DNA from: Paracoccus versutus
GTDB lineage: Bacteria > Pseudomonadota > Alphaproteobacteria > Rhodobacterales > Rhodobacteraceae
Direction: 5' to 3'
Assembly: GCF_000763885.1 (NCBI RefSeq)
Contig: NZ_JRKO01000007.1
Coordinates: 47,952-111,951, forward strand
DNA: 64,000 nucleotides
Shown: positions 42,916-51,136 of the stretch, in pieces
How the letters are laid out: the number at the start of each line of letters is the position of its first letter
Position numbering within the stretch: the first letter of the stretch is position 1
Translations under genes and position numbers: made by a program
Notes under the pieces: model-generated
Databases searched by the model: none
Seen by the model: the letters and a program-made list of their open reading frames with translations, nothing else
What the model was told of the DNA's origin: nothing

Positions 42916-43984
42916 TATGCTGGCCGATGGGGCCACTGACCGGCAGGAGTGGACCCAGCTCCTTGACGGTGATTTCGGCCACATCCGACCAATGTTGCGA
43001 TCGACCGGGTCGACAGCGAGCAGCATAGCATGCCCGTCTCCCGCAGGCGAGGGATGCCCTCGGCGGGTTGTGCATCACGACGACGGCAGCATCCGCGCAA
43101 TCTGCGGCGACAGCCCAAAAGCCTGTGATGATCTTCACCTGACCAAAGAAGATATCTTAGTTTACGGCCTTGACCGCGTCGCGCTGGCGCGGCGCCTTGC
43201 CGACGCACTCGACCTGTCCATCCAACCTGCTCGTTTCGATCGGCGTCCGGTCTTCAGAATAGGCTCCCATGATGTCTTCGCCGGTCGTGGCTTTCCGGTT
43301 TTCCTCACAGTGCCCGGACCATTCCCAAGTGAGGATGCGGCACAGTTTGACGACCTCATTTCCCACCCGAGCCCGAAACTATTGCTGGCTCCGACCAAGA
43401 CGTCCATCCCTGCGCATCTTGCCGCTGTTCTGAATAGGAACGGCGTGTCGCGCTTGGCCCTGGAGGATCTGGTGGTCTTCGATGATCGAGGGCGGCTTCT
43501 CCCTCTCCAGCCAACAACCGTCATGTTCGCCGGCCTTCGCGCTCAGGTCGCGGGTGGCGCGGCTGATGCTGCGTCGAACCTGGCGTGGGCATTGCCGACC
43601 GATGCGCGATGGGAGGAGATTAGAATCAGCTTCGTCGCCGATGAAGTCGTCAACGTGAGTTTTCGGGGCGAGACCCGGAGGTTCGAGCCCGATGGTCTCG
43701 GGATGAAGAGCGCCAAGAATGGCAAGCCGAAAGCGGCGTGGGCCTATCTGAAGGCGTTTGCGATGGAGGGCGGCCGGCTCCCAGTCCATCATGCGAAGAG
43801 CACCGACACCTCGAAGCACCAGAAACAGAAACAGGCGCTTTCCAAGATGCTGCGTACCGCATTCGGGATTGCCGACGATCCGCTACCCACGGTCGCAGGG
43901 GAGTATGTCGCCCGTTTCGTGGCGAACGCCGACGATCTCCAGCAAGGCAAGCTGGGTCAATCCCGACGAAAATTCGCTAACTGA
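42890..43984 (+). CDS. Unrecognised 364-residue protein with zinc-ribbon-like Cys pattern and winged-helix-like C-terminus
   Basis: It is read from the ATG at 42890 (GGGG upstream). Cysteines at about residues 44-85 form C-X7-C (CPSPAGEGC) and C-X6-C (CGDSPKAC), like a zinc ribbon. The middle part (about 95-225) is mixed alpha/beta. The C-terminal 130 residues have the pattern WEEIRISFVADEVVNVSFRG, then GKPKAAWAYLKAFAMEGGRL, which looks like a DNA-binding winged-helix module. Together with 41725-42915 it forms a two-gene unit ending in a terminator. No function can be assigned. Confidence 0.72.
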   Translation: MMTFWKALDMLADGATDRQEWTQLLDGDFGHIRPMLRSTGSTASSIACPSPAGEGCPRRVVHHDDGSIRAICGDSPKACDDLHLTKEDILVYGLDRVALARRLADALDLSIQPARFDRRPVFRIGSHDVFAGRGFPVFLTVPGPFPSEDAAQFDDLISHPSPKLLLAPTKTSIPAHLAAVLNRNGVSRLALEDLVVFDDRGRLLPLQPTTVMFAGLRAQVAGGAADAASNLAWALPTDARWEEIRISFVADEVVNVSFRGETRRFEPDGLGMKSAKNGKPKAAWAYLKAFAMEGGRLPVHHAKSTDTSKHQKQKQALSKMLRTAFGIADDPLPTVAGEYVARFVANADDLQQGKLGQSRRKFAN

Positions 43985-44020
43985 CCTCAAGAATCTCAAA
44001 AAAAGACTTCGCCTATCAAG

Positions 44021-44058
44021 CCGCTGAAATCCAACCGGGTTTCAGCGGTTTCTCTTTG
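44021..44058 (+). terminator. Rho-independent terminator after the unknown gene pair
   Basis: A perfect 9-bp stem CCGCTGAAA (44021-44029) / TTTCAGCGG (44040-44048) with a 10-nt loop is followed by TTTCTCTTTG. It lies 37 nt after the stop of 42890-43984, closing that cassette. Confidence 0.88.
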
Positions 44059-44152
44059 TGCTGAACCCGCCAAGGCCGCCGCTCCAACGAATTTTCGCCG
44101 GTCCCGGTCACTCGGGCCGCGTGCCCGTCCACCTGGACGAAGGCGAAACTTC

Positions 44153-44764
44153 ATGGAGCGTTTCCACCCCATTTGCGACGCGCGCTCGCGCGTCTCCCGC
44201 AACATCACCATCCGGGCCGAACGGCTGGCGCGGTCGGGCTCGGTCCCCGGCATGGACGCCGAGGACATCAAGCAGGACCTGAGTCTGCTCCTCTATCGCC
44301 GGGATGACAGGTTCGACCCCTCCCGCGGTCAGTACGACACGTTCGCAGACCGCGTTCTGGCGAACCGCATCGCCACGCTGGCCGCGCCGACCGAACGCCT
44401 GCGGGCCGAACGGGCGTGGGTTGACTTCGACACCCCGTCCGAGGGTCGCGGCACCGACGAGACGCTGCCGCTTGCAGAGACCCTGCCTGACAGTGCCATG
44501 CCGCACGCTGCCGTCGCGCGTGCACCGGACGAGGCGTTCGGGCTCGTCCGCGACGTCCGGCGCCTTCTCGCGGGGCTGACACCGACCTGCAGGGATGTCG
44601 CGCTGGCGCTGATCGACATGTCGCCGACGGAAGCGGCCGAAGCCCTCGGGATCCATCGCAGCACCGTCTACGCCCGGCTCGGCACGATCCGAAAGGCGGC
44701 CGAGGCGCTTGATCTCGCGGCATATCTCGGTGCCGCCCCGACAGTCTCGGAGGCCCGCCGGTAG
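44153..44764 (+). CDS. Phage-encoded sigma-70-like factor
   Basis: This 203-residue protein has a region-2-like N-terminus (ITIRAERLARSGSVPGMDAE, then DIKQDLSLLLYRRDDRFDPS near residue 38). A region-4-like C-terminus follows (LTPTCRDVALALIDMSPTEA, then a helix-turn-helix AEALGIHRSTVYARLG near residue 160). It may direct transcription of phage genes or act as an antiterminator-like regulator. It starts the rightward recombination operon. The match is to ECF-like phage proteins. Confidence 0.75.
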   Translation: MERFHPICDARSRVSRNITIRAERLARSGSVPGMDAEDIKQDLSLLLYRRDDRFDPSRGQYDTFADRVLANRIATLAAPTERLRAERAWVDFDTPSEGRGTDETLPLAETLPDSAMPHAAVARAPDEAFGLVRDVRRLLAGLTPTCRDVALALIDMSPTEAAEALGIHRSTVYARLGTIRKAAEALDLAAYLGAAPTVSEARR

Positions 44765-44941
44765 GTGACAACAGGATCGGCGATGACCCGGTTCCACCAA
44801 GTTTCATGCCGGGCCCTCGGAGGAATGCAACACCCCACGCGGGGAAACACTCCGACCGCAAGCTCCAGGGCGGCGTCAGGCCCGGCAGCAGTCTTCCCGA
44901 CGACCCCTGGACACCAACCGACGAAAACACGGAGCGTCACC

Positions 44942-45235
44942 ATGTTCACGACTTCCCCCCTGAAACGCCTGCGCCAGTCGAGCTGGCTGGAGGCGATCCC
45001 CGACACGATCAACGTGCCGGCGCTGTCCGACAGGCCGAACCGTGCGGTGCCGATCGAACGCGCCACGGTGGACGACATCGAGTTTGCCCTCGTCGCCCTG
45101 GCGCGGCAGGAAACCCAGATCTACCGGCTGACGCGTGCGCTGGGCGACGTGCTGAAGATGGCGCGCCGCCAGGGCGCCTGCGGCACGGACAGCGCGATTT
45201 CGGCCGCCGCGCGCGATCTGGAGGGCGGCAAGTGA
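44942..45235 (+). CDS. Small phage protein upstream of the Sak4-like gene
   Basis: This 97-residue protein is read from the ATG at 44942. It is helical with a basic N-terminus, and the middle holds ERATVDDIEFALVALARQET. I see no known domain. Its stop overlaps the GTG start of the next gene (GTGA), indicating coupling. Confidence 0.7.
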   Translation: MFTTSPLKRLRQSSWLEAIPDTINVPALSDRPNRAVPIERATVDDIEFALVALARQETQIYRLTRALGDVLKMARRQGACGTDSAISAAARDLEGGK

Positions 45236-46128
45236 GCGCCCCCTTCGGCGCTGGGCCGCTCCGGATCATCACGGCCGACGAACGCCTGCGCGAGGCGCGC
45301 GGCATCAAGGGGGTGCTCACGGGCACCTCCGGCATCGGCAAGACCACACAGTTGCTGACCCTCGATCCGCAGCGGACGCTGTTTCTCAATCTCGAGGCAG
45401 GTGAGTTGGCCGTGCAGGGCTGGCCCGGCGACGAGATCCGCATCCGGGACTGGGAGGTCGCCCGTGATCTCGCCGCCTGGATCGGCGGCGCCAACCCAGC
45501 CATGCGAGACGACCAGTCCTACGGGCCCGGACACTTCGCGCGGGTGTGCGCCGCCTTCGGCCCCGCGAGCCAGCTCGACAAGTATGACACCGTCTTCGTC
45601 GACAGCATCTCCGTCGCCTCGCGCATCTGCCTGCAGTGGTGCAAGGGCCAGTCCCAGGCGCAGTCCGACCGCACCGGCAAACCCGATCTCCGCGCGACCT
45701 ACGGGTTGCTCGGCCAGGAGATGATCGGCTGGCTGACCCATCTGCAGCACACGCCCGCCAAGAACATCTGGCTGGTCGGGCTGCTGGACCGCAAGCTCGA
45801 CGACTTCGGCAAGCCCTTCTTCTCGATGCAGATCGAGGGCTCGAAGACCGGACTCGAACTGCCCGGTATCGTCGACGAAGTCGTCACCCTGACCGAGTTG
45901 CGCCCCGAGAAGGGCGAGCCGTTCCGCGCCTTCATCTGCACCACAATCAACGATTTCGGCCTGCCTGCGAAGGACCGCAGCGGGCGGCTGTCGATGATCG
46001 AGCCCGCCCATCTCGGGCGACTCATGGCGAAGATCCGTGGTCCGCGCCCCGATGGCGCTGCCCGCCTGAACTTCGATCTGCCCGCGGCCGCCACCGCACC
46101 CAATCCCCCGACGACGAAAGGAGCATGA
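45232..46128 (+). CDS. Sak4-like RecA-type ATPase (phage single-strand annealing/recombination)
   Basis: This 298-residue protein starts with GTG at 45232. It has Walker A GTSGIGKTTQLL near residue 30 and the Walker B-like DTVFVDSISVASR near 120, with a C-terminal Pro/Ala-rich tail. It resembles Sak4 (RecA-core phage recombinase) proteins, which anneal strands with a partner SSB. The next gene, close downstream, is a likely partner. Confidence 0.82.
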   Translation: MSAPFGAGPLRIITADERLREARGIKGVLTGTSGIGKTTQLLTLDPQRTLFLNLEAGELAVQGWPGDEIRIRDWEVARDLAAWIGGANPAMRDDQSYGPGHFARVCAAFGPASQLDKYDTVFVDSISVASRICLQWCKGQSQAQSDRTGKPDLRATYGLLGQEMIGWLTHLQHTPAKNIWLVGLLDRKLDDFGKPFFSMQIEGSKTGLELPGIVDEVVTLTELRPEKGEPFRAFICTTINDFGLPAKDRSGRLSMIEPAHLGRLMAKIRGPRPDGAARLNFDLPAAATAPNPPTTKGA

Positions 46129-46130
46129 CA

Positions 46131-46760
46131 ATGGCGAGCGACATGGATTTCAACGGCGCGGACACGCAGGACGCCGCTTTCGACCTCATCCCGGCCAACA
46201 CGCTGGTCAAGGTCTGCCTCACCGTCCGCCCCGGCGGCGCGGGCCCGGAAGGCTGGCTCACCCAGAGCAAGACGAGCCCGGCCCTCTACCTCAACACCGA
46301 GGCAATCGTGATGGAGGGGCCGTTCGCGCGGCGTCGCATCTACACCCGCATCGGCTTTCGCGGAAAAGCTGCGGGCGGTCCCGGCGACGACACCTACGGC
46401 AACCGCGGGCGCGCCATGATCCGCGGCATCCTCGAATCCGCCCGCGGCGTGCGTGCCGATGACCAGTCGAACGCCGCCCGCACCGCGCGGATGATCCGTA
46501 GCCTCGGCGAGTTGAGCGGGCTGGAGTTCGTGGCGCGCATCGGCATCGAGCGCGACAAGGACAAGCCCGACGACACCGGGCGCAACGTCATCAAGGCCGC
46601 GCTCGGCGCCGACCATGCCGAATACGCTCGGGTGATGGGCAGCGTACCCCAGCCACCGCAGCAGGGTCAGTTCATCGCCTCGGGCCCGCAGCTTGCGGAC
46701 AACGGCACGGGTCAGTCGGGCGCGCCGTCCTCCGGCTCCGCGCCCTTCTGGGCTCGCTGA
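46131..46760 (+). CDS. Phage protein following Sak4, possibly single-strand DNA binding
   Basis: This 209-residue protein is read from the ATG at 46131 (AAAGGAG spaced 7 nt; an in-frame ATG lies at 46125). The N-terminal 110 residues are strand-rich with FDLIPANTLVKVCLTVRPGG and RRRIYTRIGFRGKA. The C-terminus is Gln/Pro/Gly/Ser-rich and ends in an aromatic-basic tail (FWAR). This resembles phage SSB-like proteins and DUF669 neighbours of recombinases. Exact role is inferred from position. Confidence 0.68.
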   Translation: MASDMDFNGADTQDAAFDLIPANTLVKVCLTVRPGGAGPEGWLTQSKTSPALYLNTEAIVMEGPFARRRIYTRIGFRGKAAGGPGDDTYGNRGRAMIRGILESARGVRADDQSNAARTARMIRSLGELSGLEFVARIGIERDKDKPDDTGRNVIKAALGADHAEYARVMGSVPQPPQQGQFIASGPQLADNGTGQSGAPSSGSAPFWAR

Positions 46761-46772
46761 GGGGGGACGGCC

Positions 46773-48455
46773 ATGATTCCGCGCGACTATCAGAAGGCGG
46801 CGGTCGATGCCGCCCGCGACCGCACTGCCGCACATGGAAACACCATGCTGGTGCTGCCCACCGGGGCGGGAAAGACGGCCATTGCCGGTTTCTACATCGG
46901 CGAGGAACTGGAGCAACGCAAACACGACCGCGTTCTGGTGCTGCAGCACACCGACGAGTTGATTGATCAGAACCGCAGCGCCATCGGCACTGTCACCGGA
47001 ATGCCGACTTCGGTGGTCAAGGCCAAGCAGGACGACTGGGGCGGCCGCATCGTCTTCGGAAGCGTCCAGACCCTGGCGCGCGCCAACCGGCGCGAGCGGA
47101 TGGCGCCGGTCTCGCATCTCATCATCGACGAATGCCACCGCTCCGCGGCGCAAAGCTATCAGTCCATCATCGACGAGGCCCGGGCGCTCAATCCGGAGAT
47201 CAAGCTGCTCGGGCTCTCGGCCACACCGGGTCGCGGCGATGGCCGCAGCCTGCGCCGCACCTTCAGCAATGTCGGCTATCATCTGAAGATCGGCACGCTG
47301 ATCGGGCGCGGTCTCCTGGTGCCACCGCGCACCTACACCATCGATCTCGGCGTCGAGGACGAACTGGCCGGGCTGGGCGCCACCGCGGGCGATTTCGACA
47401 TGCGCGCGGCAGACAAGGTGCTGAACCGCTCGGTGCTGAACGAGGCCGTCGTCGAACACTGGCAGGCGAAGGCGGCGGACCGGCGCACCATCTTCTTCTG
47501 TGCGACGGTTGGCCATGCCGATGCGGTAGCCGAGGCCTTCCGCACGGCCGGCGTCACGGCCGAGACGATCTCGGGCGAGATGCCATCGCGGACGCGCGCC
47601 GACCTCATCGCCCGGTTCGACCGGGGCGAGGTGCAGGTGCTGACGAACTGCATGGTCCTGACCGAAGGTTTCGACAGCCAGCCTGTCGGCTGCATCGGCA
47701 TCCTGCGCCCCATGCTGCACAAGGGCACCTTCATCCAGGCAGTCGGTCGCGGCCTGCGGCGGGTCGATCCCGCGCGTTTTTCCGGCATCGTGAAAACCGA
47801 CTGCGTCGTGCTCGACTTCGCGGGCGCGGCGCTCCGGCACGGGTCGCTCGAACAGGAGATCACCCTCGACGAGGACGATCCTGAGCCCGGCCAGGCACCG
47901 TGGAAACTGTGCCCGACCTGTGAGGCCGAATTGCCGCTTGGAGCATCGGTCTGTGATTTCTGCGGTCACGTCTTCACGCGGGAACGAGCAGAGGCCCGAC
48001 TGCTGACCGCCTTCGACATGATGGAGATCGACCTGCTGGAGCGGTCCCCGTTCGCCTGGTGCGACCTGCATGGCGACGGCCAGGCGATGATGGCGAGCGG
48101 GTTCAATGGCTGGGCCGGGGTGTTCCATGATGGCGCGCTCTGGCACGCGCTCGGACAGCCGAAAGGCAGGGCGATCCGGCCGCTCGCCATCGGCACCCGG
48201 GTGCAGGCGCTCGCCGCCGCAGACGATTTCCTGCGCGCCACCGAGACGGGGACCGCCTCGATCAAGAGCCGTCGCTGGCTGAACGACCCGGCGACGATGA
48301 AACAGATGGACCTGCTGCAGCGCGCGGGGCACGAGGCCAATGGGCTGGATTTCAGCCTGTCGAAATACGCCGCCAACTGCCATCTGAACTTCCGTTGGAA
48401 CCGCGGCGCGATCACCGCTGCCGTTCTCGGCCGTGCGGAGCGGTCGGCTGCATGA
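46773..48455 (+). CDS. DEAD/DEAH-box superfamily 2 helicase (SSL2-like)
   Basis: This 560-residue protein has SF2 motifs: VLPTGAGKTAIAGF (I) near residue 28, LIIDECHRSAAQ (II, DECH) near 113, LGLSATPGRGDG (III) near 146, and IQAVGRGLRRVDPA (VI) near 325. A zinc-finger-like part follows with CPTCEAELPLGASVCDFCGH near 390. It likely unwinds phage DNA or acts in recombination. The C-terminal 150 residues are less conserved. It overlaps the next gene by 4 nt. Confidence 0.93.
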   Translation: MIPRDYQKAAVDAARDRTAAHGNTMLVLPTGAGKTAIAGFYIGEELEQRKHDRVLVLQHTDELIDQNRSAIGTVTGMPTSVVKAKQDDWGGRIVFGSVQTLARANRRERMAPVSHLIIDECHRSAAQSYQSIIDEARALNPEIKLLGLSATPGRGDGRSLRRTFSNVGYHLKIGTLIGRGLLVPPRTYTIDLGVEDELAGLGATAGDFDMRAADKVLNRSVLNEAVVEHWQAKAADRRTIFFCATVGHADAVAEAFRTAGVTAETISGEMPSRTRADLIARFDRGEVQVLTNCMVLTEGFDSQPVGCIGILRPMLHKGTFIQAVGRGLRRVDPARFSGIVKTDCVVLDFAGAALRHGSLEQEITLDEDDPEPGQAPWKLCPTCEAELPLGASVCDFCGHVFTRERAEARLLTAFDMMEIDLLERSPFAWCDLHGDGQAMMASGFNGWAGVFHDGALWHALGQPKGRAIRPLAIGTRVQALAAADDFLRATETGTASIKSRRWLNDPATMKQMDLLQRAGHEANGLDFSLSKYAANCHLNFRWNRGAITAAVLGRAERSAA

Positions 48456-48655
48456 AACGCCCCAATCCGCTCCCGCCTGACCAGATGACGCCCGCCGAAC
48501 GCCGTGCCGAGTTGTGCGGCCTGCTGGCGCTCGGGCTGGTTCGGTTGCGGATGCGGGATGGAGGTGAAGTATCTGACATTACTGGAGAACGTTGCCTACA
48601 CTATCCGACCGACCAATGCCGTCATGCAACTCCAACTCACCGGAGAAATGCATGA
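48452..48655 (+). CDS. Small protein preceding the serine recombinase cassette
   Basis: This 67-residue protein is read from the ATG at 48452. It has RRAELCGLLALGLVRLRMRD near residue 17 and ends in an HATPTHRRNA-type tail. I recognise this as the short conserved frame that precedes DUF2924-recombinase pairs in alphaproteobacterial prophages. Function unknown; it overlaps both neighbours by 4 nt. Confidence 0.7.
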   Translation: MKRPNPLPPDQMTPAERRAELCGLLALGLVRLRMRDGGEVSDITGERCLHYPTDQCRHATPTHRRNA

Positions 48656-49107
48656 ACAAGCCCGATCCCGTCCCCGCGCGCCTGGCCGCGCTCAAGACCA
48701 CGCCGACGCCCGACTTGAAGCAGCAGTGGCGCGACCTGTTCGACAGCGAGCCGCCGCCGTTCAATCGCCGCTACCTCGAATCCCGGCTGGCGTACCGCAT
48801 CCAGGAACTTGCCTACGGCGGCCTGAAGCCGGAGACGATCCGGCGGCTGGAGCGGCTCGGCGAGGAACTGGACGGCGGCGACCGATCCAAGCGCAGTATC
48901 CGCGCCGATCGGGACCGCCCCATCACGGGCACGCGCCTCCTGCGCGAATGGCAGGGCGTCGAGCAGATCGTCACCGTCACCGCCGATGGCTTCGAGTGGC
49001 AGGGGCGACCCTACAAATCGCTGTCGGCTATTGCGCGCGCCATCACCGGCACCCGCTGGAACGGATGGACCTTCTTCGGCCTCAAGAACCACAGGGGGCG
49101 GAGATGA
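48652..49107 (+). CDS. DUF2924 domain protein (recombinase accessory)
   Basis: This 151-residue protein is read from the ATG at 48652. It has LKQQWRDLFDSEPPPFNRRY near residue 16, RLAYRIQELAYGGL near 40, and a C-terminal DNA-binding-like part with YKSLSAIARAITGTRWNGWT. DUF2924 proteins are encoded next to large serine recombinases and are probably accessory factors. It overlaps the recombinase by 4 nt. Confidence 0.9.
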   Translation: MNKPDPVPARLAALKTTPTPDLKQQWRDLFDSEPPPFNRRYLESRLAYRIQELAYGGLKPETIRRLERLGEELDGGDRSKRSIRADRDRPITGTRLLREWQGVEQIVTVTADGFEWQGRPYKSLSAIARAITGTRWNGWTFFGLKNHRGRR

Positions 49108-50429
49108 CGAAGCCGCCGGAAAAGTCGAAGGTCGTCCGCAAGCTGCGATGCGCGGTCTACACCCGGAAATCCTCCGAGGAAGGGCTAGAGCAGGAGTTCA
49201 ACAGCCTCCACGCCCAGCGCGAGGCCTGCGAAGCCTACATCGCCAGTCAGCGGTCGGAAGGGTGGGTGCTGGTCCGCGATCATTACAACGACGGCGGCAT
49301 CTCGGGCGGCACGCTGGAACGGCCCGGACTGAAGCGGCTGCTGGAGGACATCGAGGACGGGCTGGTAGATGTTGTGGTGGTCTACAAGATCGACCGTCTG
49401 AGCCGCTCGCTCGCCGACTTCGCCAAGCTGGTCGAGGTGTTCGACCGGAACGGCGTGACCTTCGTCTCGGTGACCCAGTCCTTCAACACGACCACGTCGA
49501 TGGGGCGGCTGACGCTGAACATCCTGCTGTCCTTCGCCCAGTTCGAGCGCGAGGTCACGGCCGAGAGGATCCGCGACAAGGTCGCTGCCAGCCGAAAAAA
49601 GGGCATGTGGATGGGCGGGGTGCCGCCCTACGGATACCGCGTCGAGAACCGGAAGCTGGTGGTCGACGAAGAAGCCGCCGCGCATGTGCGCTGGATCTTC
49701 GCACGTTTCCTCGAGATCGGATCCTGCACGGAACTAGCGCGGGAGGTAGGCGCGCGCGGGATCCGGACGCCGCGCGGCAACCGGATCGACAAGAAATACA
49801 TCTATCGGATGCTCAGCAACCGCGCCTACATTGGCGAGGCGGTCCACAAGGGCGACAGCTATCCCGGCGAGCACGACGCCATCATCAACCAAAAGACGTG
49901 GGACCGCGTCCATGCGATCCTGCAGGAGAGCCCCCGGAAGCGCGCCGCTCGCACACGCGCCGAGACGCCCGCGCTGCTAAAGGGGCTGCTGTTCGGGCCC
50001 GATGGCGCCGCGTTCTCACCGACGCATACTCGGAAGGGGGATCGTCTCTACCGCTACTATGTCAGTCAGACCGTGCTGAAGCATGGTGCCGGTTCGTGTC
50101 CGGTCGGCCGCGTGCCTGCGGGCGAGATCGAGGCCGCCGTCATCGACCAACTCCGTGCCGTGTTCCGGCAGCCAGAGATTGTTGCGGGGACTTGGAAGGC
50201 GGCGCGTGCCCACGCCGACGACGTCTCCGAGGCCGACGCCCGCGCGGCGTTGCAGCAGCTCGACCCGCTGTGGGACGAACTCTTCCCCGCCGAGCAGGCG
50301 CGAATTGTCACGCTGTTGGTCGAGCGCGTCGATATCGGCGCGAACGGGCTCAACTTCCGGCTCCGGATGGACGGCCTCGGCGGTCTCGCTCGCGAGATGC
50401 TTGCTGGCGGAACCGGAGAAGCTGCATGA
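49104..50429 (+). CDS. Large serine recombinase (prophage integrase)
   Basis: This 441-residue protein has an N-terminal resolvase domain with catalytic Ser in YTRKSSEEG (about residues 19-27), the conserved VYKIDRLSRSLADFAKLVE near 92, and FAQFEREVTAERIRDKVA near 138. The recombinase domain has GGVPPYGYRV near 170, followed by a DNA-binding region (RMLSNRAYIGEAVHKGDSY near 233), but the coiled-coil region is short. It likely integrates the prophage, though the attachment sites are not identified. It overlaps both neighbours by 4 nt. Confidence 0.93.
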   Translation: MTKPPEKSKVVRKLRCAVYTRKSSEEGLEQEFNSLHAQREACEAYIASQRSEGWVLVRDHYNDGGISGGTLERPGLKRLLEDIEDGLVDVVVVYKIDRLSRSLADFAKLVEVFDRNGVTFVSVTQSFNTTTSMGRLTLNILLSFAQFEREVTAERIRDKVAASRKKGMWMGGVPPYGYRVENRKLVVDEEAAAHVRWIFARFLEIGSCTELAREVGARGIRTPRGNRIDKKYIYRMLSNRAYIGEAVHKGDSYPGEHDAIINQKTWDRVHAILQESPRKRAARTRAETPALLKGLLFGPDGAAFSPTHTRKGDRLYRYYVSQTVLKHGAGSCPVGRVPAGEIEAAVIDQLRAVFRQPEIVAGTWKAARAHADDVSEADARAALQQLDPLWDELFPAEQARIVTLLVERVDIGANGLNFRLRMDGLGGLAREMLAGGTGEAA

Positions 50430-50827
50430 CCCGCGAGCCGCCGATCCCCGAGACCATGACGCTCCACGTTCCGTTTCGCATCGTGAAGCGCGGCGGGCGG
50501 AAGGAGATGCTCGTGCCCGCCGGACAGACTGTCCCGCGGCAAGCGTCCGCAACGGTCATCAAGGCGCTGGCCCGAGCGTTCCGCTGGAAGCAACTCCTCG
50601 ACAGCGGTGCGTTTTCGACTGTGTCGGAACTTGCGCAAGAGGAGGGGATCTCGACCACATATCTCGCGCGCATCCTCCGCCTGACCCTTTTGGCTCCCGA
50701 TATCGTGGAGGGCGCGCTCGCAGGGCGGCACGAGACGGAGTTCCTTAAAGCAGCCTTGCAAGCAGATTTTCCTTCGGATTGGGAAGCGCAACGGGCGATG
50801 TCTTCGGCATTCGGCTCAGCACGTTAG
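50426..50827 (+). CDS. HTH protein coupled to the recombinase
   Basis: This 133-residue protein is read from the ATG at 50426. A basic beta-rich N-terminus (FRIVKRGGRKEMLVPAGQTV) is followed by a helix-turn-helix region near 65-95 (SELAQEEGISTTYLARILRL). It resembles the HTH proteins that follow serine recombinases in many prophages, possibly an excision directionality or accessory factor. No close functional data are visible from sequence. Confidence 0.72.
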   Translation: MTREPPIPETMTLHVPFRIVKRGGRKEMLVPAGQTVPRQASATVIKALARAFRWKQLLDSGAFSTVSELAQEEGISTTYLARILRLTLLAPDIVEGALAGRHETEFLKAALQADFPSDWEAQRAMSSAFGSAR

Positions 50828-50886
50828 CGTCTATCCATCATCTCGCATCTTGGCTAAAGTAGCTTCAACTCGGGGAGGGGCTCACC

Positions 50887-51090
50887 ATGCAAAGCATGTC
50901 CGCGCGCGATGCCAAGAACGCCTTCGGGCGGCTGATCGACATGGCGAGGGCGGAGCCTGTCGCCATCGAGAAGTATGGCCGGTCTGTCGTCGTGGTGCTT
51001 GCTGTTGAAGAATTTGAGCGGCTGACGGCAAAGGCGAAGAAGCAGGTGGCTTCGGCCGCATCGGACAAACGCCTCGGACAAGACGACTGA
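50887..51090 (+). CDS. Phd/YefM-type antitoxin, orphan
   Basis: This 67-residue protein begins MQSMSARDAKNAFGRLIDMA and has the Phd/YefM fold pattern with EPVAIEKYGRSVVVVLAVEE. I see no toxin gene of a matching family next to it. It lies 46 nt before hsdM in the same direction. It may repress the downstream restriction operon or be a remnant. Confidence 0.85.
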   Translation: MQSMSARDAKNAFGRLIDMARAEPVAIEKYGRSVVVVLAVEEFERLTAKAKKQVASAASDKRLGQDD

Positions 51091-51136
51091 TCCAACACAA
51101 CAACAGACCGGACAAACCGGCAGGAGACTGAACGAC

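Noticed and set aside
45699..48383. 894-codon minus-strand open frame
   Set aside because: It lies antisense to the Sak4-like gene, its partner and the helicase; no recognisable motifs.
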